A stretch of 64,000 bases of DNA from contig USQZ01000001.1 in assembly GCA_900556975.1 (NCBI GenBank), forward strand, positions 15,036 through 79,035, in the 5' to 3' direction. The translations under genes were made by a program, and so were the position numbers. This stretch comes from an uncultured Clostridium sp. GTDB taxonomy: Bacteria; Bacillota; Clostridia; TANB77; CAG-508. The stretch's first letter is position 1, and every line of letters begins with the position of its first letter. This document shows, piece by piece, positions 1 through 8,226 of the stretch. The notes beneath the pieces are model-generated. The model was given only the letters and a program-made list of their open reading frames with translations. It ran no database searches and had not been told where the DNA came from.

Positions 1-2
1 AA

Positions 3-482
3 AATAATGTTAAGCCAGTAGTTGTACAGCCATATACAAGGTATGTTAAAGCAAATGGTGGTTTAAATATTAGAAGTTCACCTAATGGAAATAGAATCGG
101 AGCAATAAGAAATGGCGAACAAATAACTGTTTATGAAACCTCAGGTAATTGGTCAAGAATAGGTGCTGGAAAGTGGGTTAGTTCTGATTATTTAGTTAGT
201 TCAACATCTAATTATACAAATAATGAGCTAGGTGAAAAATATTCAGTAGGTAGATATAGAGTTACAGCTAGTGTCCTTAATGTAAGAAATGGCCCTTCAA
301 CGAATTATAGTAGTAAAAGGTATTATCAACTTTCTTCTAATGCAAGACTTCAGAATCGTAGATTGGGTGGAGAATGTAATGGATATAGAAGAGGTGTTGT
401 TTTTACAGTTTCAAAAATTATAAATAATTGGGGATATTCACCAAGTGGTTGGGTATGTTTGGATTATTGTTATAAATATTAA
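3..482 (+). CDS. C-terminal part of an SH3-domain cell-wall protein (5' end outside window)
   Basis: An open frame enters from the left edge and ends with TAA at 480-482, giving 160 visible residues. Two bacterial SH3-like domains can be seen. The first (about residues 12-72) carries the GLNIRSSPNG signature. The second (about 80-160) carries VLNVRNGPSTNYSS and an unusually long insertion before the terminal GWVCLDYCYKY. Such domains bind peptidoglycan or its cross-bridge peptides and usually sit beside a wall hydrolase domain, which would lie outside the window. A strong terminator follows at once, so this is the last gene of its unit. The enzyme class cannot be judged from here. Confidence 0.8.
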   Translation, partial: NNVKPVVVQPYTRYVKANGGLNIRSSPNGNRIGAIRNGEQITVYETSGNWSRIGAGKWVSSDYLVSSTSNYTNNELGEKYSVGRYRVTASVLNVRNGPSTNYSSKRYYQLSSNARLQNRRLGGECNGYRRGVVFTVSKIINNWGYSPSGWVCLDYCYKY

Positions 483-487
483 TAAAG

Positions 488-523
488 AAGCAGGAGAAAC
501 AATTTGTTTTTTCTGCTTTTTTG
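488..523 (+). terminator. Intrinsic terminator after the SH3 protein
   Basis: AAGCAGGAGAAACA pairs with TGTTTTTTCTGCTT, using G-U pairs, around a short ATTTG loop, and a T run follows. It lies six bases past the stop codon and separates this gene from the sigma factor unit. Confidence 0.8.
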
Positions 524-565
524 TTTGAATTAATAAAGAAGTATATATATAATTTTAATAAAAGT

Positions 566-593
566 TGAACCAAATTAAAAGATGTATCGTCTA
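566..593 (+). promoter_or_regulatory. Candidate ECF-type promoter of the sigma/anti-sigma operon
   Basis: TGAACC (566-571) and CGTCTA (588-593) are separated by 16 bases. A GAAC-type -35 with a CGTC -10 is the usual arrangement of ECF sigma promoters, and such operons commonly transcribe themselves. It lies 31 bases upstream of the sigma factor start. The match is by eye. Confidence 0.55.
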
Positions 594-624
594 ATGGGTA
601 AGAATATAGAAAGGAATTTTTAAG

Positions 625-1122
625 ATGAGTATTGAATTAAATAGTTTTACAAATCTTATAAAAGAGAACAAGCTTAGATTTTATAAAACTGCTAAAGCAA
701 TATTGAAAAATGATGATGATGTTTATGATGCACTTCAAGAGGCTTTAATGAGTATTTATCAAAATTTTAATCAATTAAAAAATTTGAAGTTTTTCTCAAC
801 GTGGGCTACGAGAATTGTAATTAATAAATGTTATGATTTGTTAAGAAAAAACAAAAACAATGTTGTTCCTTTTGATGAGAATATTGAGAATGATATTAAT
901 AGTTCAAAAAACGATGTTTATGAGGTTGATCAATATGGAATAAAGAAGGCTGTTGAAGGTTTAAATGAGGAGTTGAAATTAATTACAATTCTTTATTATT
1001 ATGATGATTATTCTGTAAATGAAATCTCAGAAATAGTTGATATTCCAATAGGAACTGTGAAATCAAGGTTATCACGTGCTAGAGAAATTTTGAAAAATAA
1101 ATTAGGAAAGGAGGAGTTTTAA
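625..1122 (+). CDS. ECF-family RNA polymerase sigma factor
   Basis: The 165-residue protein has the two-domain layout of extracytoplasmic-function sigma factors. Region 2 (about residues 12-75) has the DALQEAL and STWATRIVINKCYDLLRK motifs for -10 recognition and core binding. Region 4 (about 110-160) has the helix-turn-helix SVNEISEIVDIPIGTVKSRLSRAR for the -35 element. Region 3 is absent, as expected. AAAGGAA precedes the ATG. The stop is one base before the next start, and that gene's ribosome binding site lies inside this one, so the two are translationally coupled. The downstream membrane protein should be its anti-sigma factor. The stimulus is unknown. Confidence 0.92.
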   Translation: MSIELNSFTNLIKENKLRFYKTAKAILKNDDDVYDALQEALMSIYQNFNQLKNLKFFSTWATRIVINKCYDLLRKNKNNVVPFDENIENDINSSKNDVYEVDQYGIKKAVEGLNEELKLITILYYYDDYSVNEISEIVDIPIGTVKSRLSRAREILKNKLGKEEF

Positions 1123-1123
1123 A

Positions 1124-2671
1124 ATGAAAGATGAAGAATTTGATAAATTGTTAAAAGAACAAATGAAATTAGATACATACATTCCAGAAAAAATAGATAA
1201 GCTTTTTTCTGATTTTGAAAAAAATAAAGTTGAAGATAATCATAAGGTATATAAGTTTAGACGATATCTAAAATCTGTATCAATTGCTGCATGTGCTATG
1301 TTGGTAATTTTTGTAGGAGGTTGTACATATGCTCATGTTAATGGAACAAAAACAATTATTTCACCTATATTGAGTAAATTAGGTATTAATAGTAAGTATG
1401 AAGAAAATTCAACTAAATTTAATGATGAAGTTGCTAGTGAAAATGTTAAGATTAAATTAAAAGATGGGGCGATTGATGATACTACATTGATTTTAGGATA
1501 CGAAATAGAGATTGCTAATAGTAATCCTGATATATGGCTTGAAATAATTGGCGAGTATGAAATTAATGGAATGAATTTTGAACCAGTAAATTCTACAGTT
1601 GATAAGATTTCTGATGGTGAATATGTTTATTATCAAGTATTTGATGTTAGTGAGATTATGATTGATAATCCAGAAAATGTTTATATAAGTTCGAAGATTT
1701 CTGAAATTAAAGAATATACTGAATGTGAGAATGAAAATTCTGCTTATCCTGTTTATGGAGATAGTTTGAAAGGTGAATGGAATTTTGATGAGTCTATATC
1801 AGTTAAAAATTTAGAAGAAAATAAAAAATATGAATTTAATAATCCTCAAAAGTATGAAATTGCTGAAAATGTTAATGTGTCTGTTGCTGAATTTATAAAA
1901 GGTTCATATACTAATATTTTAAAAATTAAGGTGGATAAAACTAATTACACTGGAGATGATTTTGAGAAATATTATAAAGTTCTTGATGATAAAAATAATG
2001 AGATTGCTATGTATAATGAAGAACAGAGAGAATATGATGATAGAGTATATAATGATAGGTTAGTTAGTGAGAAGTTTAAAGAAGGTTCTAAATTTAAAAT
2101 TGAAATATATTTTAAGGTGAGCAGTAAAAAAGAATTTGATAAAGTGATAACTATTCCTGTTGATTTATCAAAAGTTAAGGAAAAGAGTGAAAGTTCAGAT
2201 GAATTGAAAGAGTATGATGGAGATGATTATTCTTTTAAATATAATTCTAATTGGAAGATTACAACTAAGCTTGGAAAAGATAAACTTGGTGAAAATAGTA
2301 TATATTTAGGAGCACTTGGAATAGAAATTCCTTCTACTACAAATTCTGAATATACATCAGCTATATATGTAAAAACTGTTAATAAAAATCTTACATTAGA
2401 GGAATATGTTGATGAGAGAAGATTAATAAGTGATAGTTCAGAATCTGGAGAATATATTGAAATTGAAAGTGAAATGCTTAATTTGAAAAATAGTGAAGGG
2501 TATCAAATAATTTATGAAACTTCTGATGGTTCTGAAAAATATATTTATAAAAATGTGTTTATAAAAGGTGATGAGAAAATTTATGATATAACTTTTTTCG
2601 GTAGTGAAAAAGAGTATAATAATTTAAAGAAAAATGTCGATGAGTTTATTAATAGTTTTGAAATAAAATAG
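1124..2671 (+). CDS. Membrane anti-sigma-like protein, DUF4179 type
   Basis: This 515-residue protein has a short cytoplasmic N-terminus (about 1-48), one membrane segment (about 50-68, SIAACAMLVIFVGGC) and a large extracytoplasmic part. The first extracellular half resembles the DUF4179 family found next to ECF sigma factors in Clostridia. The last 150 residues (from about DDYSFKYNSNWKI) look like a PsbP-like or DUF1795-like beta domain. Coupling with the sigma gene suggests that the N-terminus holds the sigma factor at the membrane until an envelope signal is sensed. That role is inferred from context and topology. No lysozyme-binding signature as in RsiV was recognised. Confidence 0.75.
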   Translation: MKDEEFDKLLKEQMKLDTYIPEKIDKLFSDFEKNKVEDNHKVYKFRRYLKSVSIAACAMLVIFVGGCTYAHVNGTKTIISPILSKLGINSKYEENSTKFNDEVASENVKIKLKDGAIDDTTLILGYEIEIANSNPDIWLEIIGEYEINGMNFEPVNSTVDKISDGEYVYYQVFDVSEIMIDNPENVYISSKISEIKEYTECENENSAYPVYGDSLKGEWNFDESISVKNLEENKKYEFNNPQKYEIAENVNVSVAEFIKGSYTNILKIKVDKTNYTGDDFEKYYKVLDDKNNEIAMYNEEQREYDDRVYNDRLVSEKFKEGSKFKIEIYFKVSSKKEFDKVITIPVDLSKVKEKSESSDELKEYDGDDYSFKYNSNWKITTKLGKDKLGENSIYLGALGIEIPSTTNSEYTSAIYVKTVNKNLTLEEYVDERRLISDSSESGEYIEIESEMLNLKNSEGYQIIYETSDGSEKYIYKNVFIKGDEKIYDITFFGSEKEYNNLKKNVDEFINSFEIK

Positions 2672-2687
2672 TATTAAGTATTTTTAT

Positions 2688-2724
2688 GAAAAGTATAGCA
2701 GAACTGTATTTGCTATGCTTTTTC
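2688..2724 (+). terminator. Intrinsic terminator of the sigma/anti-sigma operon
   Basis: AAAAGTATAGCA pairs with TGCTATGCTTTT (one G-U pair) around an AACTGTATT-type loop, and a T run follows. Confidence 0.8.
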
Positions 2725-2882
2725 ACATGTTTTTTGAAATTCATGTTATTTGAAAATAATCTTCTTGTTTTGACGCAGAAAAAAATATATAAAAAATAAT
2801 ATTCTTTCCAAATTATGACAATATTTGCAAACTTAATTGATTATAATGGATTTGTAAAACTAATGAGGAAAGGAAGATATTT

Positions 2883-3329
2883 ATGAATAATTCTAAAAAA
2901 GAACAAGAGAATGTAAAAAGAGTAATGGATCAGAAGATGCTGGAATGTATTGATTCTGAGCTAAAAAGATTAGAGGATGCTTCTAATATTGAAGAATACA
3001 AAAAAATAATTCATGAAAGAAGAATGGGGTTTAATTTAGTTTTTAGTGATTTCGATTTTTACATAAAGATAATACGTAAGAAAAAAGCTTTTTTGAATAA
3101 AAGAAAGATGGAGATTGGTTATAAAGAAATTCTAGATAAAATTTTGAAAGATAAGATAACACACAAGTTGGAGCAGATTTATAAAAAAGCTGTTATTTGG
3201 GGTGAAGGTAGTGAAGAACTTTTTAATTGTAAGATTTCTCAAATAATAGATAGGCAATTAGGTATTGGTGAAGTATTGGATAATTATGACGAATGTATGA
3301 ATTTAGTTAGTTTATATCAAAAAATATAG
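2883..3329 (+). CDS. Hypothetical protein, charged and helical
   Basis: A 148-residue protein that I do not recognise. It is rich in Lys and Glu, has no membrane segment or signal peptide, and looks almost wholly helical with heptad-like stretches (for example DSELKRLEDASNIEEYKKII). The start is supported by GAGGAAAGGAAGATATTT upstream. A TATAAT lies at 2842-2847, but I see no convincing -35. The gene stands alone between the sigma operon and the dehydrogenase, so context gives no function. Confidence 0.65.
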   Translation: MNNSKKEQENVKRVMDQKMLECIDSELKRLEDASNIEEYKKIIHERRMGFNLVFSDFDFYIKIIRKKKAFLNKRKMEIGYKEILDKILKDKITHKLEQIYKKAVIWGEGSEELFNCKISQIIDRQLGIGEVLDNYDECMNLVSLYQKI

Positions 3330-3442
3330 TTGAATTAAAAAATACTTGTTAATTAAAAATATTATCTATATAATCTATGTGAAAGTATAGTTATATTTTA
3401 AATGGTTATACTTAAGATAAAGAATTTTTAAGGAGGTTTTTT

Positions 3443-4519
3443 ATGGATAGAAAGGTAAGAGTTGTACAATATGGTACAGGTAAAATGTCAGTGTATACAA
3501 TGAGATATGTATATGAAAAAGGCGCTGAAATAGTTGGTGCTTTTGATGTTAATCCTAATGTTATTGGTAAAGATATAGGTGAAATTATTGGATGTGAACA
3601 TAAAGGTGTTATTGTTTCAGATGTTAAAGATGCAAGAAGAGTTATGGAAGAATTAAAACCAGATATTTGTATAGTTACAACAATGAGCTTAATTGCTGAT
3701 GTTGAAGAAGCTTTAATGCTATGTGCAGAACTTGGTGTAAATGCTATTACTACTTGTGAAGAGGCATTTTTCCCAGGAAACTCAAATCCAATTTTGACTC
3801 ATAGATTAGATGAAATGGCTAGAAAAAATAATTGTACAATAACTGGTAGTGGATACCAAGATATTTATTGGGGACAATTAATTTCTTCAATTGCTGGTTC
3901 AACACATAAAATAACAAAAATCAAAGGAAGTTCAAGCTATAATGTTGAAGATTATGGTATTGCATTGGCTAAAGCTCATGGTGCAGGTCTTACATTAGAA
4001 GATTTTGATAAAGAAGTTGCTTCAGTTGATAGAATGTCAGACGAAGAAAGACTAAAAATAATAGAAAGAGGAGAATATACTCCATCTTATATGTGGAATG
4101 TTAATGGATGGCTTGCTCAAAAGCTTGGTTTAACAGTAGTTTCTCAAAGACAAAAATGTGTTCCTCAAACTCATGATACAGATTTATTCTCATCAACTTT
4201 AAATATGAATATTAAAGCTGGAGATGCAACAGGAATGAGCGCTGTTGTTACAACAGAAACTAAAGAAGGAATTACTATTGAATCTGAGTGTATAGGAAAA
4301 GTTTATGCAGAAGATGAATTTGATAAAAATGAATGGACAATTTGTGGTGAACCAGATACTACAATAGTTGTCGCAAGACCTTGTACTGTTGAATTAACTT
4401 GTGCAAGTATAGTTAATAGAATTCCAGATGTTATTAATGCTGAAGCTGGATATGTTCCAACAGCTCAAATGCCAGATTTAGAATATAGAATTAAACCTTT
4501 AAATGAATATGTAAAATAA
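3443..4519 (+). CDS. ord: 2,4-diaminopentanoate dehydrogenase-like oxidoreductase (Ord type)
   Basis: The 358-residue protein has a dihydrodipicolinate-reductase-like Rossmann N-terminus with a YGTGKMSVYTMRYV nucleotide-binding start. Its core (TTCEEAFFPGNSNP, GSGYQDIYWG, KAHGAGLTLEDFDKE) matches my memory of Ord, the NAD(P)-dependent enzyme of anaerobic ornithine fermentation that oxidatively deaminates 2,4-diaminopentanoate to 2-amino-4-ketopentanoate. AGGAGG precedes the ATG. The usual partners (ornithine racemase, ornithine aminomutase OraS/OraE, the OrtA/OrtB thiolase) are not beside it, so it is an orphan copy here. A relative with another amino substrate remains possible. Confidence 0.82.
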   Translation: MDRKVRVVQYGTGKMSVYTMRYVYEKGAEIVGAFDVNPNVIGKDIGEIIGCEHKGVIVSDVKDARRVMEELKPDICIVTTMSLIADVEEALMLCAELGVNAITTCEEAFFPGNSNPILTHRLDEMARKNNCTITGSGYQDIYWGQLISSIAGSTHKITKIKGSSSYNVEDYGIALAKAHGAGLTLEDFDKEVASVDRMSDEERLKIIERGEYTPSYMWNVNGWLAQKLGLTVVSQRQKCVPQTHDTDLFSSTLNMNIKAGDATGMSAVVTTETKEGITIESECIGKVYAEDEFDKNEWTICGEPDTTIVVARPCTVELTCASIVNRIPDVINAEAGYVPTAQMPDLEYRIKPLNEYVK

Positions 4520-4531
4520 ATTTTATACATT

Positions 4532-4565
4532 AAAGAAAAACTGGTTAGGGCCAGTTTTTTCTTTT
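4532..4565 (+). terminator. Intrinsic terminator after ord
   Basis: AAAGAAAAACTGG pairs with CCAGTTTTTTCTTT around TTAGGG. The 3' arm supplies the T run. Confidence 0.85.
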
Positions 4566-4610
4566 GGCTAAAAATAGGATAAAAAGTGTTTGTATCAGCA
4601 TAATTTATTA

Positions 4611-4639
4611 TTGACGGTTTTATAATTTATATATATACT
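4611..4639 (+). promoter_or_regulatory. SigA-type promoter of the MBL-fold surface protein
   Basis: TTGACG (4611-4616) and TATACT (4634-4639) with a 17-base spacer, 40 bases upstream of the ATG. Confidence 0.7.
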
Positions 4640-4678
4640 AGTAATGTATATTTATGGTTTTTTAAGAGGAGAAAATCA

Positions 4679-6421
4679 ATGGATCAAAAGAGAAAATTTT
4701 TTATAGGATTGTTATTATTTTTTATTTTAACATTTGCATGTGCAACGGTTGGAAATGCTAATACATTAAAGATTGAGCAAACTAGAACTTCTTCAGGTGG
4801 TGTTACAATTAGTGTTCATTCAGACGTAAAGGTTAGAGAACTTAGAATGTATTCTATGTCTTCAGGAAAATGGAATTTATTCTATGTTAATAGAGAATCA
4901 GGTTATACTGATAAGAAGTTTTATGTTTCTAAAAATAGGGTTTCAGCTAGTGAAAATTCTAGTATAAAGATTGTGGTAGTGGATGTAAATGGCGACGAAA
5001 CAACCAATGAAACACCAATAAATTCAAATCCATCACCAAGTCCAAGTACATCACCAAGCGCATCACCAAGTACTTCACCAACTCCTAAGCCAACTACATC
5101 AACTAGTCCAAGTACAAGTACGAAACCAAGTCCTTCTACAAGTGCTTCACCAAGTACTTCAACTAGTCCAAGTACGAGTACAAAGCCAAGCCCTTCTACA
5201 AGTACTTCACCAAGTAATTCTACTTCACCAAAGCCAAGTACATCACCAAGCCCAAGTACAAAACCAACTCAGCCTGCTATTGTAAAATCAATTAAGTTAA
5301 ATAAGACTTCAGCAACAATGGTAATAGGAGATACTCTTCAACTTGTTAAAACTATAACACCTGCTAATGCTGTTACAAAATTAACATGGAGTACAAATAA
5401 TAATAAGGTAGCTACTGTTGATGGAAATGGTAAGGTTAAGGCGATTGCTAAAGGAACAGCTACAATAACAGTAAAAACTGCTAATGGAAAGAAAGCAAGT
5501 TGTAAAATTACTGTAATTGAAAAACCAGGTTATACTACAAAATTAAATGGTCATACTGTAAAATTACCTAAAGGTGATGATAGGGTATATATTTTGGATA
5601 CACAGGATAGAGATGATAAGAATAACAGATATTCTACAAGTGATGCAATAATAATTGAAAGCAACGGAAAATTTGCAATGATTGATACAGGGCTTAAAAG
5701 AACATCAAAACGTGTTATGCAATATTTAAATGATTTAGGTGTTAAGGAACTTGAATTTGTTTTTATTACTCATGCACATATTGATCATGCAGGTGGCTTC
5801 CCAACTATAGCTAATAGTAATATTAAAGTTAAGGGATTATATATTAAAGATATAAGTAAAAGTACAAGTAACAGAATGGCTGTTTATAACATGGCTATAG
5901 CTGCTGCTAAAAAGAATAACATAAAGATATATAATGTTTCTAATAGTAAATATCAAACTTTAAAATGTGGTGATTTTACTTTCAAATTGTATAATACACC
6001 AGATAGATTAATAAAAGCTGGAAAAAATAATACTGAGAATGTTAATAGTGTTACTGCACTTACAAAAATACATGGCAAAAAACTTTATTTTGCAGCTGAT
6101 ATTGTAAATGATGGATATGTTAATTGCAATGCTGAAAATATTGCAGCGAAAGCAGTAGGAAAAATAGATTTTTATAAGGTAGCTCATCATTTGTATTCAC
6201 CAAATAATTCTGTAACTGCTATGAAGATTTTAAATCCATCATCTGCAGTTGCAACAACACAAAAAGGATATGATAAGAGTATAGCTGCGAGAGACAGAGT
6301 ACTTAATAATTCAAGAGTTACTGATAAAACATTGAGATACACTGCTGATGGTACTGTAATTTTAACTATAGGTGTTGATGGAAACTTTACATTTAATAAG
6401 TTAGGTGCAGATGGTGTATAG
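4679..6421 (+). CDS. Secreted Big2-domain protein with ComEC-like metallo-beta-lactamase fold
   Basis: The 580-residue protein starts with a signal peptide (hydrophobic to about residue 25). It has a small beta domain (about 28-105), a Ser/Thr/Pro linker of degenerate SPST repeats (about 120-200), one Big_2 Ig-like domain (about 200-280, with SIKLNKTSATMVIGDTLQL) and a C-terminal metallo-beta-lactamase fold (about 290-580). The zinc motif THAHIDHAGG is present, as are the later Asp (FAADIV) and His (VAHHL). The catalytic part resembles the ComEC/Rec2 hydrolase domain but lacks the membrane channel. A secreted phosphodiesterase or nuclease role is inference. GAGGAG lies upstream of the start. 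Confidence 0.8.
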   Translation: MDQKRKFFIGLLLFFILTFACATVGNANTLKIEQTRTSSGGVTISVHSDVKVRELRMYSMSSGKWNLFYVNRESGYTDKKFYVSKNRVSASENSSIKIVVVDVNGDETTNETPINSNPSPSPSTSPSASPSTSPTPKPTTSTSPSTSTKPSPSTSASPSTSTSPSTSTKPSPSTSTSPSNSTSPKPSTSPSPSTKPTQPAIVKSIKLNKTSATMVIGDTLQLVKTITPANAVTKLTWSTNNNKVATVDGNGKVKAIAKGTATITVKTANGKKASCKITVIEKPGYTTKLNGHTVKLPKGDDRVYILDTQDRDDKNNRYSTSDAIIIESNGKFAMIDTGLKRTSKRVMQYLNDLGVKELEFVFITHAHIDHAGGFPTIANSNIKVKGLYIKDISKSTSNRMAVYNMAIAAAKKNNIKIYNVSNSKYQTLKCGDFTFKLYNTPDRLIKAGKNNTENVNSVTALTKIHGKKLYFAADIVNDGYVNCNAENIAAKAVGKIDFYKVAHHLYSPNNSVTAMKILNPSSAVATTQKGYDKSIAARDRVLNNSRVTDKTLRYTADGTVILTIGVDGNFTFNKLGADGV

Positions 6422-6447
6422 ATTTTAAATGTTTTTTTGGAGGATGT

Positions 6448-7770
6448 ATGATACAGATAATATTACTTGTTTGTTTAATTTTACTTAATGCTTTTTTTGC
6501 TGCAACAGAGATGGCTTTTGTATCGTTAAATGATGCAAAAATCTCTGTTAAGGCAAAAGAGGGAGATAAAAAATATAAGAAAATAGAAAAAATGCTAAAG
6601 AGTCCAAGTAAGTTCTTAGCTACGATTCAAATTGGAATAACACTTGCGGGATTTTTATCAAGTGCGTTTGCATCTGACGTTTTTGCAAGTCAACTAGCGG
6701 TTGTTCTTTTTAATGTAACTCATGTATTTTCAATTGTTGTATGGCAAAATATTTCTATTGTCTTAATTACAATAATTTTATCTTATTTTACTTTAATATT
6801 TGGAGAACTTGTTCCAAAGAGAATTGCTATGGAAAATGCGGAAACTTTTTCTAAATTTTCTATTTCAATTATTTCTGCTTTGGCTAAGGTAATGTCTCCA
6901 TTTGTTAAATTCTTAACATGGTCAACTGATGTGGTTTCAAAACTTTTTGGAGTAAAAAAGGAAAGCGAAGAAACTGTTACTGAAGAAGAAATTAGAATGA
7001 TGGTTGATGTTGGTCAAGAAAAAGGTACAATTAATAATGATGAAAAAGAAATGATTAATAATGTTTTTGAACTAAATGATAAAGAAGTTTCAGAGGTAAT
7101 GACTCATAGAACTGAGATATTCGCTTTAGATCAAGAAATGACTGCATCAGAAGCTAGTAAGCAATTAATTGAAGAAGACTGTAGATATAGTAGAATTCCT
7201 GTGTATGATGAAGAAGTTGATAATATTGAGGGAATTTTGTTTATTAAAGAATTGTTAAGAGCAAATTCTAATGTTAAAATAAAAAAATTATTGAAGAAAA
7301 CTATGTTTATTCCTGAAACTAAGAGAATAAATGAAACATTTAAGGAAATGCAGAAAGATAAGGTACATATGGCTATTGTTGTTGATGAATATGGCGGAAC
7401 GGCTGGACTTGTTACAATGGAAGATATTTTAGAAGAGATTGTTGGTGATATTTATGATGAATATGATCCGATAGAAGAAAAATATGAAAAAATTGATGAA
7501 AATACTTTTGTTGTTGATGGTCAAATTTCAATTTACGATTTTGAAAAATTAGTTGGAGTAAAAAATATTGAAACAGAATGTGATACTTTGTCTGGATACC
7601 TAATGGAACTTATGGATAGAGTTCCAACAGAGGAGGAAAATCCTGTTATTGAAACAGATAAACTTGTTTTTAAAATTGAAGAGTTTGATGAGAGAAGAAT
7701 TGCGAAAGTTAAAGTATGCAAAATAAATGCTTCTAAAAAAGAAAATGATGAAGATGAAGAACAAGGCTGA
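6448..7770 (+). CDS. CNNM/CorC (HlyC family) transporter with CBS pair
   Basis: A 440-residue membrane protein with a CNNM (DUF21) domain of about four membrane segments in residues 1-180, beginning with ILLVCLILLNAFFAATEMAFVSLN. It continues with a tandem CBS pair (about 205-330, including EVMTHRTEIFAL and DEYGGTAGLVTMEDILEEIVGDIYDEYD) and a CorC_HlyC FAD-like domain (about 345-425). The family is linked to Mg2+/Na+ transport and magnesium homeostasis. It lies immediately before the M-box riboswitch and mgtE, which fits. GGAGG lies before the ATG, 26 bases after the upstream gene. Confidence 0.88.
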   Translation: MIQIILLVCLILLNAFFAATEMAFVSLNDAKISVKAKEGDKKYKKIEKMLKSPSKFLATIQIGITLAGFLSSAFASDVFASQLAVVLFNVTHVFSIVVWQNISIVLITIILSYFTLIFGELVPKRIAMENAETFSKFSISIISALAKVMSPFVKFLTWSTDVVSKLFGVKKESEETVTEEEIRMMVDVGQEKGTINNDEKEMINNVFELNDKEVSEVMTHRTEIFALDQEMTASEASKQLIEEDCRYSRIPVYDEEVDNIEGILFIKELLRANSNVKIKKLLKKTMFIPETKRINETFKEMQKDKVHMAIVVDEYGGTAGLVTMEDILEEIVGDIYDEYDPIEEKYEKIDENTFVVDGQISIYDFEKLVGVKNIETECDTLSGYLMELMDRVPTEEENPVIETDKLVFKIEEFDERRIAKVKVCKINASKKENDEDEEQG

Positions 7771-7799
7771 AGAAAAAAGTCGAAAAATGAAGAATAGAG

Positions 7800-7828
7800 T
7801 TGACATAAACAATATTGAGTAGTATAAT
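7800..7828 (+). promoter_or_regulatory. Consensus SigA promoter of the M-box/mgtE transcript
   Basis: A perfect TTGACA (7800-7805) and a perfect TATAAT (7823-7828) with a 17-base spacer. Predicted initiation near 7835 puts the whole M-box in the leader. Confidence 0.88.
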
Positions 7829-7849
7829 TAGACTACTGACAAAAAAATA

Positions 7850-8005
7850 CATGGTAGGTGAGGCCAGTATAGGGATACGGGTTACTACCGCAAACTAGTG
7901 GAGACACTACGCGCCGGTTAACAGAGAATGTCGATTCAAGGCATGCTTTAATGTAATTTCATTGCCCTATAACGCTGAAGCTTGTACGGTATATGAAATG
8001 TGGTT
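7850..8005 (+). ncRNA. M-box (ykoK leader) magnesium riboswitch
   Basis: The leader contains the hallmark M-box segments in order: GGTAGGTGAGGCC, GGGATACGGGTTACTACCGC, GGAGACACTACGCGCC, GGTTAACAGAG and AACGCTGAAGCTTGTACGGT. M-box RNAs fold tightly when Mg2+ is abundant and let a downstream terminator form. Here a strong terminator hairpin follows at 8031-8070, and then mgtE at 8227. Bounds are approximate because I placed them from conserved segments only. Confidence 0.9.
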
Positions 8006-8030
8006 TAAGTTAATAATTATGTTAATTTAG

Positions 8031-8070
8031 GTTCTTATTACTGTGCAAGCACGTAATAAGAATTTTTTTG
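8031..8070 (+). terminator. Riboswitch-controlled terminator in the mgtE leader
   Basis: TTCTTATTAC with an inner GTG pairs with CAC and GTAATAAGAA, and a seven-base T run follows. It lies between the M-box and mgtE, so it is the off-state expression platform. Confidence 0.88.
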
Positions 8071-8226
8071 TATAATATGAAAGTTTTCCAAACTTTTTAT
8101 TATACAAAATTAACTATTATTATAGAAAAAAATAAATATAATATTTTCTTAACAATTTTGTAATAGTAAAGTTTTCAACATTACTGTGTATAAGAATATA
8201 AATAATGTAAGAAGGTAGATAATGAA

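Noticed and set aside
5041..5270. Repeated CCAAGTACATCACCAAG-like units, considered as a CRISPR or minisatellite array
   Set aside because: They are in frame within the 4679 gene and encode its Ser/Thr/Pro stalk. There are no spacers of constant length.
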